From positions 806,001-870,000 of the forward strand of contig NZ_JAVDSB010000001.1 in NCBI RefSeq assembly GCF_031455095.1: 64,000 bases of DNA, read 5' to 3'. Origin of the DNA: Paenibacillus_E qinlingensis_A. Lineage in GTDB: Bacteria; Bacillota; Bacilli; Paenibacillales; NBRC-103111. The notes under the pieces were generated by a model. That model made no database searches, had not been told where the DNA came from, and saw only the letters and a program-made list of their open reading frames with translations. A program made the translations under genes and the position numbers. Shown in pieces: positions 53,873 to 63,170 of the stretch (position 1 is the stretch's first letter; the number at the start of each line of letters is the position of its first letter).

Positions 53873-54973
53873 ATGAAACGAAGTGTGAAAGCGATTTCTT
53901 TAATGGTAGTGGTCATGTTTCTAGCCGTGATGGTTGCAGCATGTGGGAACTCCGGCAGTTCCAAAGTTAGCGTTGGGATTGTATTACCTACCAAAGACGA
54001 GCCAAGATGGGTTCAAGATGAGCAACGCTTCAAAGACGCATTGAAAGGATCGAAATATACAACGGAAATCTTGTTCAGCCAAGGTTCTTCGGCGAAAGAA
54101 AAAGAAAATGTGGATGCTTTGATTGCCAAAGGTATTAAAGTATTGATCATTTGTCCGCAAGATGGTGATGCAGCAGCAGCTGCAGTAGAATCCGCTAAGA
54201 AAGCCGGTATCCAAGTTATTTCCTACGACCGTTTGATTACAAAAACAGATGCGGTTAACTACTATGTGACTTTCGATAGTATCGCTGTAGGTAAGGCACA
54301 AGCACAGTACTTAGTTGATAAAGCTAAAAAAGGTCAACCGTTGTACCTGTATGCAGGTGCAGCATCTGACAATAATGCGTTCTTATTCTTCGAAGGTGCA
54401 TGGCAAGTGCTTCAACCGAAAATTGCCGATGGCACATTCAAAATTGCCAACTCCAGTGAAGCTGTTGCTCTAAAAGGTAACGCCAAATTGACTCGTGAGC
54501 AAATGAGTAAAATTATCGGTCAAGTAACAACGAACTGGGATGCGAACGAAGCGAAAAACAAAGCTCAAACGCATTTGACAGCGGCTGCAGCAGATATGAA
54601 AGGCGATGTTGCGATTCTAGCTCCAAATGATGGTACAGCTCGTTCCATCGCGGATGTATTTTTCTCCGATAAGGCTGTTACGAAGTTCCTTGTAACAGGC
54701 CAAGATGCAGAGAAAGCTTCCATTCAATATGTTATTGATGGTAAACAATCCATGACGGTATTCAAAGATGTTCGAACACTCGTTAAAGATGCAATGGGAA
54801 TGGCTGTTGCGATCCTAGATGGCAAAACGCCTGAAACAACAGGATCCTATAACAATGGAAAAATTGATGTTAAAGCGAAACAAACGAATGTCATCGTTGT
54901 TGATAAAGCGAACGTTAAATCCGCACTTGTAGATTCAGCCTACTACCAAGCATCCGATTTCAAAGGCTTGTAA
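53873..54973 (+). CDS. multiple-monosaccharide-binding lipoprotein (ChvE-like)
   Basis: About 366 residues. The signal peptide ends in VAACG (lipobox), then a type I binding fold: SVGIVLPTKDEPRWVQDEQ, NVDALIAKGIKVLIICPQDG, VISYDRLITKTDAVNYYVTF and FLVTGQDAEKASIQYVIDGK. These segments and the partner genes suit ChvE, the binding protein of the GguAB/MmsAB system for several aldoses. ATG 53873 has AGAGGGG upstream; an ATG at 53855 lies within that ribosome site. A strong hairpin separates it from the ATPase gene. Confidence 0.9.
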   Translation: MKRSVKAISLMVVVMFLAVMVAACGNSGSSKVSVGIVLPTKDEPRWVQDEQRFKDALKGSKYTTEILFSQGSSAKEKENVDALIAKGIKVLIICPQDGDAAAAAVESAKKAGIQVISYDRLITKTDAVNYYVTFDSIAVGKAQAQYLVDKAKKGQPLYLYAGAASDNNAFLFFEGAWQVLQPKIADGTFKIANSSEAVALKGNAKLTREQMSKIIGQVTTNWDANEAKNKAQTHLTAAAADMKGDVAILAPNDGTARSIADVFFSDKAVTKFLVTGQDAEKASIQYVIDGKQSMTVFKDVRTLVKDAMGMAVAILDGKTPETTGSYNNGKIDVKAKQTNVIVVDKANVKSALVDSAYYQASDFKGL

Positions 54974-54996
54974 GTGTAAGATCACATAGCTTGGAT

Positions 54997-55028
54997 GGAA
55001 TAGTGATAGATACGTCTATCACTATTCC
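54997..55028 (+). other. intercistronic hairpin after the binding-protein gene
   Basis: GGAATAGTGATAGA (54997-55010) and TCTATCACTATTCC (55015-55028) form a perfect 14-bp stem with TACG loop, 23 bases after the stop codon. No U-tract follows, so it is more likely an mRNA stabiliser or partial terminator that keeps binding-protein mRNA in excess over the membrane components. Confidence 0.75.
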
Positions 55029-55066
55029 TCTATTCCAAGAGTCGTTCGGCTAAGGAGCGCTTGATA

Positions 55067-56587
55067 ATGAGCAAATATATATTAGAGATGAATAACATTT
55101 CCAAGGAATTCACGGGTGTGAAGGCACTAGCGAACGTTAATTTTAAAGTTAATTCCGGTGAAATTCATTGTTTAGTCGGTGAAAATGGTGCAGGCAAATC
55201 TACCTTGATGAAGGTACTCAGCGGCGTGTATCCGCATGGCACTTACACGGGAGATATTGTTTTTGAAGGCAAGGTTCAGCAATTTGCGAAAATCAGCGAC
55301 AGCGTGAAGACCGGTATCGCCATTATTTATCAAGAGTTAGCGTTATTCCCCGACCTCACCGTGTATGAGAACATTTATGCTGGTAATGAAGTAAAAAAAG
55401 GCCTCATGGTTGATTGGAATCAAACGATTCGTCAAGCCAAAGAAATGCTTCAGAAAGTGAAGCTAGATGTAAACCCGGAAGTTCTCGTGAAGGATTTGGG
55501 TGTTGGGAAGCAGCAACTTGTGGAAATCGCCAAAGCCTTGAGCAAGGATGTGAAGCTGCTTATTCTAGATGAACCAACAGCTGCGCTCAATGAGAAAGAA
55601 AGCGAGAATTTGCTTGATCTGCTGCGAGAACTAAAAAAGCAAGGCATTACGAGCATTATGATTTCGCATAAGCTTAAAGAAGTGACGGCGATTGCCGATC
55701 AACTCACCGTGTTACGAGATGGTAGAACGATCTGTACCTTGGATGCATCCAAAGGTGAGATTTCGGAAAGCGTCATCATCAAAAACATGGTAGGCCGTGA
55801 AATCGATGACATTTATCCAAAAAGAATGACGAAGTCCTTCGGTACGAACATTCTCGAGATCCAAAATTGGACGGCGTATGATCCACAGTTGGGCCGTGAC
55901 GTTGTGAAAGATGTTAATTTGCATATTAAAAAGGGTGAAATAGTCGGCATTGCAGGTTTGATGGGCTCAGGTCGAACGGAGCTGGCACAAAGTATATTCG
56001 GCAATCCCAAAGGGTATAAGCTCCGCGGAGATCTTCTTATGGAAGGTGTTCCACATAACTTTCACCATCCGAAAGATGCCATCAAGTCAGGCATTGCTTA
56101 TGTGACGGAGGATCGCAAAGGGGACGGCTTATTCCTCATTCAAGATATAAAGCAAAACATTTCCGTCGCCAACTTGAATGATATCTCAGAAAATGGTGTC
56201 ATCAACAATAATGAAGAAGTGAAAATTTCTAATCATTATAAGCAATCTATGAACATAAAGGCGCCTTCCGTTGAGCAAATTGTTGGTAATCTGAGCGGGG
56301 GAAATCAACAGAAAGTATCACTCGGCAAATGGTTGTTTGTGAATCCGAGCCTGCTCATCTTAGATGAACCTACTCGCGGCATTGATGTTGGGGCCAAATA
56401 TGAAATTTATACGATCATGAACAAGCTGATCAGCGATGGAATGAGCATCATTATGATCTCATCGGAGCTCAGCGAAGTCTTGGGCATGAGTGACCGTGTA
56501 TACGTGATGGCTGAAGGTAAAATAAAAGGCGAGCTATCCATCGAGGATGCGGATCAAGAAATGATTATGAAGCTTGCGACGCAATAG
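55067..56587 (+). CDS. sugar ABC transporter ATP-binding protein (GguA/MmsA-like)
   Basis: 506 residues with two nucleotide-binding domains. Domain 1 has Walker A GENGAGKST from residue 38 and LILDEPTAALNEKE. Domain 2 has the degenerate Walker A GLMGSGRTE typical of ribose/xylose-class ATPases, then LSGGNQQKVSLGKWL and LILDEPTRGIDVGAKYEI. The start is ATG 55067 with AAGGAG 9 bases before it; a TTG at 55061 is too close. It powers the GguB-type permease that follows. Confidence 0.95.
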   Translation: MSKYILEMNNISKEFTGVKALANVNFKVNSGEIHCLVGENGAGKSTLMKVLSGVYPHGTYTGDIVFEGKVQQFAKISDSVKTGIAIIYQELALFPDLTVYENIYAGNEVKKGLMVDWNQTIRQAKEMLQKVKLDVNPEVLVKDLGVGKQQLVEIAKALSKDVKLLILDEPTAALNEKESENLLDLLRELKKQGITSIMISHKLKEVTAIADQLTVLRDGRTICTLDASKGEISESVIIKNMVGREIDDIYPKRMTKSFGTNILEIQNWTAYDPQLGRDVVKDVNLHIKKGEIVGIAGLMGSGRTELAQSIFGNPKGYKLRGDLLMEGVPHNFHHPKDAIKSGIAYVTEDRKGDGLFLIQDIKQNISVANLNDISENGVINNNEEVKISNHYKQSMNIKAPSVEQIVGNLSGGNQQKVSLGKWLFVNPSLLILDEPTRGIDVGAKYEIYTIMNKLISDGMSIIMISSELSEVLGMSDRVYVMAEGKIKGELSIEDADQEMIMKLATQ

Positions 56588-56598
56588 GAGGAAGACCA

Positions 56599-57774
56599 GT
56601 GCAATTTTATAGTGAAGCCAAATCGCTAATCAAAGTGAATATTCGAGAATATGGGATGTACATTGCCCTATTCATCATCATGCTGACGTTCTCCATCATG
56701 ACGGATGGATTGTTCATGTCCTCACGCAATATAAGTAATCTAATTGACGCTACAGGCTACATTGCCGTTCTAGCCGTGGGAATGACGTTAGTCATTGTCA
56801 TCCGACATATTGATTTATCTGTTGGATTTGCAGCTGGCTTCCTGGGGGCAATTGCTGCCGTGCTTCTGTCACAAGCAGGAGTTCCTTTCTATATCACGAT
56901 TCCAATTATTCTTGTACTTGGTATTGTCGTAGGATTATTTAATGGGTTGTTAGTCGCACAGTTCGGTATACCTTCCTTTGTGGCTTCCCTCGCAGGTATG
57001 CTGATATTTAGAGGCGCTCTCCTGCGCGTAACAGAGAAAACGGGTACGATTATCATTAAAGATGAGAACTTCAACGCAATTGGGAATGGCTTTATTCCTG
57101 CCATAGCGAAGGTTGGCGGGTTGAATCTCCTCTCCTTGATACTAGGCGCCTTGATGATCATTCTGTATATGTACAGTGAAATTTCCAAACGAAATAACAA
57201 GCTGAAATACAATTTTGAAGTCGTTTCTTCCAACATTTTTACCGTGAAGGTCATTTTCGTTTCGGCAATCGTTGCCTATATTACATGGATTCTAGCTGGG
57301 TACAACGGCTTTTCTTGGACGGTCATCGTAGTCTTGATTGTGGTTGCGGTGTATCATTTCTTAACAACTTCGACCGTGTTAGGCAGACATATTTATGCCG
57401 TTGGCAGCAATCCCGAGGCAGCGAATTTAAGCGGGATTAGTGTGAAGAAAATTACGTATATCGTGTTTGGATCTATGGGGTTGCTATCCGCTCTTTCGGG
57501 CATTCTCTTTACGGCAAGATTGCAATCCGCGACGACAACCGCCGGAACCTTATTCGAACTTGATGCGATAGCAGCTGCCTACGTGGGCGGTGTATCGGCA
57601 GCGGGCGGGGTTGGAAAAGTGACAGGCTCCATCATTGGAGCGATTGTTATGGCTTCTTTATCCAGTGGGATGAATCTCATGGGTATTGGTATTTCCTATC
57701 AATACATGATACGTGGTGCGGTATTGGCAATCGCAGTTATCTTCGATGTCGTTACGAGAAAGAAGAGGGCGTAA
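56599..57774 (+). CDS. sugar ABC transporter permease (GguB/MmsB-like)
   Basis: 391 residues with about ten hydrophobic segments in BPD_transp_2 (ribose/xylose class) order. Characteristic parts are VIVIRHIDLSVGFAAGFLGA near residue 70, GLFNGLLVAQFGIPSFVASLAGM, and GGVSAAGGVGKVTGSIIGA near the end. The start is GTG 56599 with AGGAGGAA upstream, 11 bases after the ATPase stop. It forms the channel for the preceding binding protein and ATPase. Confidence 0.94.
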   Translation: MQFYSEAKSLIKVNIREYGMYIALFIIMLTFSIMTDGLFMSSRNISNLIDATGYIAVLAVGMTLVIVIRHIDLSVGFAAGFLGAIAAVLLSQAGVPFYITIPIILVLGIVVGLFNGLLVAQFGIPSFVASLAGMLIFRGALLRVTEKTGTIIIKDENFNAIGNGFIPAIAKVGGLNLLSLILGALMIILYMYSEISKRNNKLKYNFEVVSSNIFTVKVIFVSAIVAYITWILAGYNGFSWTVIVVLIVVAVYHFLTTSTVLGRHIYAVGSNPEAANLSGISVKKITYIVFGSMGLLSALSGILFTARLQSATTTAGTLFELDAIAAAYVGGVSAAGGVGKVTGSIIGAIVMASLSSGMNLMGIGISYQYMIRGAVLAIAVIFDVVTRKKRA

Positions 57775-57804
57775 GGATGGTGGCCGTAGAGGAGGGACTG
57801 GGGA

Positions 57805-58443
57805 ATGGCCATTTATACGCCGCAAGGGCTCAAAATAAATCTTGACGATTCCACAAGCTTTGGTCTTATGGCGAGATTGTATCCAGAAGTAAAACCAGAT
57901 AGCATTCTAAAAACCACAGAATCGATTAGTGTCATGACTTCTTCCTTAGGTTTTTTTACTGGGATTTTGTGTTTCGTGCTGCGATTAAGCCCTTCGAATA
58001 TTGGCATATGTACGCTGTTTTCTATGATAATAGGGATTCTATTAACAAATAAAGGAATCGTTTGGTTTCCATTTATTCAGCTTGGCGCGTTGTTCTCCCA
58101 TATCTATGGTATTTTTCTTCCTACGATAATTGCAACTGCTATTGGATTGATCCTGACTGGTTGGGCAGGTGTTCTTTCCTATCTGCTAACACGATTTGTT
58201 GCATCAGGCATTGCACTCATTGTTGGGATGGGCTTCGCGCAACATGCTGCCTTCAAGCATGGGCATGCAATTAGCACTGCGGAACGAAATTTTTTCAATG
58301 CTTATCGGTATCATGCATTTCAACTTGGTAAGTCCATGAGCTTGGAGTTGTCTTACCAAGAGTTGCAGGAAACCTTTTGGCGAGAGACGCATACGGATTA
58401 TATTCAAAATGATCAAAAAAAGCAGCTGCGTTTACGCTCCTAG
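57805..58443 (+). CDS. membrane protein of unknown function
   Basis: 212 residues with four or five hydrophobic segments between about 45 and 145 (GFFTGILCFVLRL, IGICTLFSMIIGILLT, IFLPTIIATAIGLIL). The N-terminal ~40 residues are soluble and begin MAIYTPQGLKINLDD. A charged C-terminal domain has FWRETHTDYIQNDQKKQLRL. AGGAGGG lies before the ATG, 30 bases after the permease gene, so it may be the last gene of the sugar operon. I do not recognise the family, and no motif points to a reaction. Confidence 0.8.
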   Translation: MAIYTPQGLKINLDDSTSFGLMARLYPEVKPDSILKTTESISVMTSSLGFFTGILCFVLRLSPSNIGICTLFSMIIGILLTNKGIVWFPFIQLGALFSHIYGIFLPTIIATAIGLILTGWAGVLSYLLTRFVASGIALIVGMGFAQHAAFKHGHAISTAERNFFNAYRYHAFQLGKSMSLELSYQELQETFWRETHTDYIQNDQKKQLRLRS

Positions 58444-58529
58444 CTTAGTATGAAGCGTGGTTCCAGCGCAGGGTCTTCGCTATTTTTGAAAGTTAGAACG
58501 ATAGAATAAAAGCGACTCCGAGATACCAT

Positions 58530-58582
58530 CCTATGTGTAGCTGTTTAATATTTGTGTAAGCAGTTTATAGTTTACACATAGG
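58530..58582 (+). promoter_or_regulatory. speD leader with overlapping inverted repeats
   Basis: Pair A: CCTATGTGTA (58530-58539) and TACACATAGG (58573-58582) are perfect complements over 10 bases. Pair B: TGTGTAA (58553-58559) and TTACACA (58572-58578) are also perfect. Both use the same right arm, so the two stems exclude each other. Stem A would bury the first bases of the AGGAGGGG ribosome site (58580-58587). This could be an RNA switch, or DNA-binding half-sites. Confidence 0.5.
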
Positions 58583-58593
58583 AGGGGATTTAC

Positions 58594-59406
58594 TTGAAAT
58601 TAACTTCGGAGCAGATGATCACGCTGCATGGCTTTAATAATTTAACCAAATCGCTAAGTTTTAATATGTATGATATCTGTTTCACCAAGACTAGAGAAGA
58701 GCGCGAAGCCTACATAGCGTATATTGATAAACAATATAATGCGGATCGTTTGACAGCTTTATTGAACACGGTTGCTGACATTATTGGGGCTCACGTCTTG
58801 AATATAGCGAAGCAGGATTATATCCCTCAGGGAGCTAGCGTGACCATGCTTGTGTCGGAAGGTCCCATTGAGCAGGAACCAAGTGAATCGTTCGAAGAAT
58901 CACCGGGACCGCTTCCTGAGGCTGTTGTGATGCATCTGAATACGAGTCACATTACGGTACATACGTATCCTGAATATCACCCTGACGAAGGCATCAGCAC
59001 CTTCCGAGCAGATATTGATGTCTCAACATGTGGAGAGATATCGCCGCTTAAAGCGTTGAATTTTCTAATTCGCTCTTTCGATAACGATATTCTGACGATG
59101 GATTACAGAGTCAGAGGGTTCACACGCGATATAAGTGGACATAAGCTGTTTATTGATCATGAGATTAGCTCCATTCAAAATTACATCCCTGAGGAAATTC
59201 AAGATTTATATCAGATGATCGATGTCAATGTCTATCAAGAAAATATATTTCATACCAAGTGCAAGCTTCGCGAGTTTGATCTGAACAATTATTTGTTTGG
59301 ATACACGAAGGATACGCTTAGCAAAGAGGAGCAGCTAGAAATCGAGAAAAGCGTCAAATGGGAGATGGATGAGATCTTCTATGGGAAAAATATGATTTTT
59401 AATTGA
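58594..59406 (+). CDS. speD: S-adenosylmethionine decarboxylase proenzyme (E. coli-type SpeD)
   Basis: It produces decarboxylated S-adenosylmethionine, the aminopropyl donor for spermidine. 270 residues fit the E. coli-type enzyme (about 264), not the short Bacillus-type SpeH form. The self-cleavage site is MHLNTSHITVHTYPE with S118, which becomes the pyruvoyl group. The block ADIDVSTCGEISPLKALNFL is also typical. The start is a TTG with AGGAGGGG 6 bases upstream. The preceding leader has competing inverted repeats, and a strong terminator follows. speE is not in the window. Confidence 0.95.
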   Translation: MKLTSEQMITLHGFNNLTKSLSFNMYDICFTKTREEREAYIAYIDKQYNADRLTALLNTVADIIGAHVLNIAKQDYIPQGASVTMLVSEGPIEQEPSESFEESPGPLPEAVVMHLNTSHITVHTYPEYHPDEGISTFRADIDVSTCGEISPLKALNFLIRSFDNDILTMDYRVRGFTRDISGHKLFIDHEISSIQNYIPEEIQDLYQMIDVNVYQENIFHTKCKLREFDLNNYLFGYTKDTLSKEEQLEIEKSVKWEMDEIFYGKNMIFN

Positions 59407-59412
59407 ATTTAC

Positions 59413-59450
59413 ACCAAAAAACCTGTCGCGTGTAGGACAGGTTTTTTGGT
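59413..59450. terminator. bidirectional rho-independent terminator between speD and the serine hydrolase
   Basis: ACCAAAAAACCTGTC (59413-59427) pairs perfectly over 15 bases with GACAGGTTTTTTGGT (59436-59450), with A- and T-runs inside the arms. It serves both convergent genes. Confidence 0.92.
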
Positions 59451-59460
59451 ATTGTGCGAT

Positions 59461-60405
59461 CTACGTAAGAAGATAAGGGGCAATCGCTGTTCGGAACACG
59501 TGCAAGGGGATCTTTTTCTTAACGCGTTGATCATTGGTCAACACGATAACAGCTTCGAGACTAGGTACGATATAGATGGCTTGTCCTCCGAAGCCATAGG
59601 CATTGAAGTAGTCGAAGGAGGGCGTGTTCAACCCAGTACCAGTCTGATCGGGATAGGTATCTGTCCACCAGTGCCAGCCATAGCTGCCGCGACGGGGGGA
59701 TTCTGCATGAATGGCAGGTTGCGTAGAGCGATGGATAAGTGCTTGGGAAATAATCTGCTGGTTCCCCCATCTACCTTGCTGCGCGTAGAGTTGGCCGAAT
59801 TTAAGCATATCCAAGGGACGCATAGACATCCCGAATCCACCTGTATGTATGCCTTGAGGATCTTGTTCCCATGTATAGGACTCAATGCCAAGCGGTCCAA
59901 ATAAATGGTTCTCGGCATAGCGAGCAACGGACATACCCGTTACTTCCCTGAGGATAGCTGCCAATAATTGCGAACCGCCAGAGTTATAGGTCATTCGCGT
60001 GCCTGGCACATCGGCTAAGGGTTGATCTAAGACGAAATTCACCCAATGTGGTGTTCGTGTCATAGAAGGAAAGGAGTTTTGCCCTCCAAATTCGGTCCAA
60101 TTGATTCCGGAAGTCATTGTTAATAGATGAAGTAATGTAATATCAGCTTTTTGCGATTGTGGGTCGTTGGCCAGTTGTGGGAAAAAGAAGGACACTGGTG
60201 TAGATGGATCTGGCAATAATCCTTGATCCAAAGCGATACAACAAAGTGCAGAAAGAATGCTTTTGGTGCATGAATTGATTTTGTCTAAGGCATCTGCAAG
60301 TTGCGGTTCTCGATATTGTTCAAAAAGCAGTTGGCCTTGTTGACTGATCAAACAACTCACGAGATTGACTGGTTCTAAAGTCTCAGTTATTTTTTGAAAG
60401 TTCAT
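59461..60405 (-). CDS. serine beta-lactamase-like hydrolase (class C / penicillin-binding fold)
   Basis: 314 residues with no signal peptide. The SxxK motif is S45-C-T-K48, the second motif is YNS at Y140 (TYNSGGSQLL), and GFGGQAIYI near residue 290 replaces the KTG element. Family members include esterases, peptidases and peptidoglycan-related enzymes as well as true beta-lactamases, so resistance should not be assumed. It is a monocistronic gene convergent with speD and divergent from the GH8 gene. Confidence 0.9.
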   Translation of the reverse strand: MNFQKITETLEPVNLVSCLISQQGQLLFEQYREPQLADALDKINSCTKSILSALCCIALDQGLLPDPSTPVSFFFPQLANDPQSQKADITLLHLLTMTSGINWTEFGGQNSFPSMTRTPHWVNFVLDQPLADVPGTRMTYNSGGSQLLAAILREVTGMSVARYAENHLFGPLGIESYTWEQDPQGIHTGGFGMSMRPLDMLKFGQLYAQQGRWGNQQIISQALIHRSTQPAIHAESPRRGSYGWHWWTDTYPDQTGTGLNTPSFDYFNAYGFGGQAIYIVPSLEAVIVLTNDQRVKKKIPLHVFRTAIAPYLLT

Positions 60406-60534
60406 GACATCCTTCTTTATGTATTCGACATTGTTCTAAAATTAGGAGGATTTACCTTAGGATCGTTTAGGTTCCTATGATAAAATTTAACTTACATAAC
60501 TACTTTTGTTTAAGAAACGGAGCTGCTGGAATTC

Positions 60535-61659
60535 ATGCGAATGAACAGGAATTTCATAATTCTTAGCCTCGTTTTGATGGGTATAGCCGCCATTTATACT
60601 ATGTATCACGTTACGATGGGGAATAGTCTGCAGAGACAGCCCAATAGCCAATACGGTAAGACGATGCCAATTTCAAAAAATCGCGAATTGTTGATTAGCT
60701 TTATCCAAAATAAGCTTACTAGTAAGTATGGCACTTATACAAATCTGCTGGATACGGATCAAAATGGAGCCGCGGCATCTGGACACGAGGTCTTGAGTGA
60801 ATCCGCAGGACTTTGGATGCGCTATTACGCGCTCACAGGACAGCAAGATAAGTTTGATGCACAGTGGCAGCAAGCCAGGCGTATTTTTGATACATCGATT
60901 GGCTTTAGTTACCGTTTCAGTCCGAAACAAAATAGACTGTCCCCGATGAATGCAAGTGTTGATGATTTGCGCATCATTCGTGCTTTAGATGAAGCTTCAA
61001 TCGCTTTTGGTACGAAGAGCTATAACAAGGAAGCCAAAGCTTTCGGAAACCGTTTGTATGAACATAATGTTGTGAATGGTCAATTGCGAGATTTCTATGA
61101 TCCCACCTACAAAGTGACCAATTCGTTCCTTACTTTATGCTACATAGATGCGGCATCTTTGGAACTTGCTTCGGTATCTAGGAAGAAAAAAACGACACTT
61201 GAATCGAACATGCTGCAGATTGCCCAGAAGGGCTACTTGTCAGATGCGTTCCCATTTTACCAAACACGCTTTGATTTCACTACGAATCAATATCAATCTG
61301 AGCGTATCAGTACCGTGGAATCATTGCTAACGATTTTGAATTTGGCTGAAGTTCAGCAACAAAAAGCGGGAAGTATTCGTTATATCAAAGAACGAGTCAA
61401 AGCAGGGACTTTATACGGGCAATACGATCTGGACGGAAAACCTTTAAACAACATTCGGTCAACAGCGATTTATGCAATATCCGCTATGATTGGCTCGGTC
61501 ATCAAGGATCAAGAGTTGTATACAGATAGCATTCTCCAAATGAATGAGTTTCAAATACAGGATCCTCAGAGTCCGCTATATGGCGGATTCGGGGATACCC
61601 GCAATGGACAAGCCTATTCCTTCGATAATTTGATGGCGTTGTTAGCATACGTGTATTGA
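60535..61659 (+). CDS. glycoside hydrolase family 8-like protein (YdaJ-like)
   Basis: 374 residues. A single N-terminal helix (about 7-25) anchors or exports it; the rest has the all-helical pattern of GH8 (endoglucanase/chitosanase/BcsZ). The likely acid is E89 in VLSESAGLWMRYYA, equivalent to the family SEGxGYGM, and D143/D144 in ASVDDLRIIRALDEA correspond to the second acidic site. B. subtilis YdaJ, in the c-di-GMP-controlled yda operon, has similar size and context. It probably trims an exopolysaccharide during export. The start is ATG 60535; an in-frame ATG lies two codons later. The next gene follows after 19 bases. Confidence 0.82.
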   Translation: MRMNRNFIILSLVLMGIAAIYTMYHVTMGNSLQRQPNSQYGKTMPISKNRELLISFIQNKLTSKYGTYTNLLDTDQNGAAASGHEVLSESAGLWMRYYALTGQQDKFDAQWQQARRIFDTSIGFSYRFSPKQNRLSPMNASVDDLRIIRALDEASIAFGTKSYNKEAKAFGNRLYEHNVVNGQLRDFYDPTYKVTNSFLTLCYIDAASLELASVSRKKKTTLESNMLQIAQKGYLSDAFPFYQTRFDFTTNQYQSERISTVESLLTILNLAEVQQQKAGSIRYIKERVKAGTLYGQYDLDGKPLNNIRSTAIYAISAMIGSVIKDQELYTDSILQMNEFQIQDPQSPLYGGFGDTRNGQAYSFDNLMALLAYVY

Positions 61660-61678
61660 CAGAAAGGAGTACGATCAC

Positions 61679-63133
61679 ATGTGGAACAATCGCGTGGTGA
61701 AAACCGTGCTCCGTATTGTGTCTCCAGCCAGTTTTGCCGCTATAAGCGTGCTCCTAATTACGGTGATTGCACTGTTTACGCCTCCCTATATTGGGATGGC
61801 TGATAATGGGGACTATGCACGTATTTTGAATGGTCTATACGTGAACGATCCTACCTATACGAGCCAATACTTTGGTTATTTTATCAAAACTTTTGGTATT
61901 TTTCAGTACTATAACGAGAATAGTGCTTCCATATTTTCCACACAAACGTTTTTCATGAAAGCCGCTATTCTCATCAATCAACTTTTGTATCGTGAAGATA
62001 TGTTTGATATTCGCTTTCAAGCGGGTATGTATGTGATGTTATATATAGGCGCGATCTATTTGCTCGTCGAAGCACTGACTTGGAAAATGTCAAAGAAGCT
62101 AGGCTATTTGATGGCTGCCCTCGTTATTTTTATGTTAGGTGATACAGGGTATACAGCTTATTTTAGCTCATTTTATGGAGAGAGCGTAGTGCTGATCATG
62201 ACGGTGTACATGGTCGCTTTCGGCGTACTTCTCTATCGAAAACGATATAATGACTATCTGATGATCATCTTATTTGTCCTTAGTGCCATGATTTTGACAG
62301 CAAGTAAACAGCAAAATGCTCCTGTTGGTATGATTGCTGCTCCTATTGGCATTTTCTTCATTTATTTAAGGAAGAATGCCTTGTACCGCGTCGTGACATC
62401 CGTATTGCTTATCGCATTACTGGGTGTTGGCGTTGGCACCTACGTGCTCATACCGAAGGAGTTTGTCAATATTAACAAATATCATGCCATGACCCGAGGC
62501 GTACTCATGGGCGCAGAGAACCCAGAGAATACCCTCAAAGGGTTTGACATCGATAAACAATATGCCATTTTGAATGAAACCGAATATTTCGATGCGTATA
62601 CAACGGTAAATGTGGAGTCTGAGATCCTTCAGAAACAGTTCTATAGTAAATATGGTTTCGTATCTATTTTAACTTATTACATGATGCATCCGAACCAAGC
62701 TGGTCAAATGTTGAATTTGGCTGCGCGCGACGGTTTCAGCATCCGACCCAAAGCAATGGGGAACTATGAGCGATCTGTGGGTAAACCATTTGGCGCACAG
62801 ACCGTGTTTTTCTCGGGATATAGTCTACTCAAGAGTGCGGTTGCTCCTAAAACATTCGGTTTTGTTTTCCTATGGATTTTAACTATCCTAGGACTGTATT
62901 TACCTTCCTTTATATCAGCTATTAGGTCACGTTTATGGAGGAATGCGATTAGGTTGCCACTGATTTTGATGCTAATAGGGATTGGTCTTTCCGGGATTTT
63001 TGTGTCGATCATAGGCGCCGGGGACGCGGATCTTGCTAAACATGAATTTTTATTCACGTTAATTTTCGATTTAGTATCGTTGATTACAGTTGTAGATCTC
63101 TTCGCAAAGCGCCTATGGAGCCAAGAAACGTGA
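61679..63133 (+). CDS. polytopic membrane protein, probable GT-C-type glycan transferase (WsfD-like)
   Basis: 484 residues with about ten membrane helices. Just after the first helix is MADNGDYARIL, an acidic motif in the place where GT-C lipid-linked-sugar transferases carry their catalytic aspartate. A large extracytoplasmic loop (about 260-385) lies between helices, as in that class. It resembles proteins annotated as hexose transferase WsfD, but I rely on memory of the DNGD motif and topology, so the assignment is tentative. It takes the place that a c-di-GMP receptor gene (ydaK) has in B. subtilis. AAAGGAG precedes the ATG. Confidence 0.6.
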   Translation: MWNNRVVKTVLRIVSPASFAAISVLLITVIALFTPPYIGMADNGDYARILNGLYVNDPTYTSQYFGYFIKTFGIFQYYNENSASIFSTQTFFMKAAILINQLLYREDMFDIRFQAGMYVMLYIGAIYLLVEALTWKMSKKLGYLMAALVIFMLGDTGYTAYFSSFYGESVVLIMTVYMVAFGVLLYRKRYNDYLMIILFVLSAMILTASKQQNAPVGMIAAPIGIFFIYLRKNALYRVVTSVLLIALLGVGVGTYVLIPKEFVNINKYHAMTRGVLMGAENPENTLKGFDIDKQYAILNETEYFDAYTTVNVESEILQKQFYSKYGFVSILTYYMMHPNQAGQMLNLAARDGFSIRPKAMGNYERSVGKPFGAQTVFFSGYSLLKSAVAPKTFGFVFLWILTILGLYLPSFISAIRSRLWRNAIRLPLILMLIGIGLSGIFVSIIGAGDADLAKHEFLFTLIFDLVSLITVVDLFAKRLWSQET

Positions 63134-63170
63134 GCCGCCATTGGATTGAGAAGGGAGGAGACCAAAAGGC

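Noticed and set aside
53855..53873. ATG at 53855 as start of the ChvE-type protein.
   Set aside because: That ATG is part of the ribosome-binding sequence of the ATG at 53873 and gives an atypical signal peptide.
59461..60405. Calling the serine hydrolase a beta-lactamase resistance gene.
   Set aside because: Only the fold motifs (SxxK, YxN) are seen. It has no signal peptide and no classical KTG, so the role is open.
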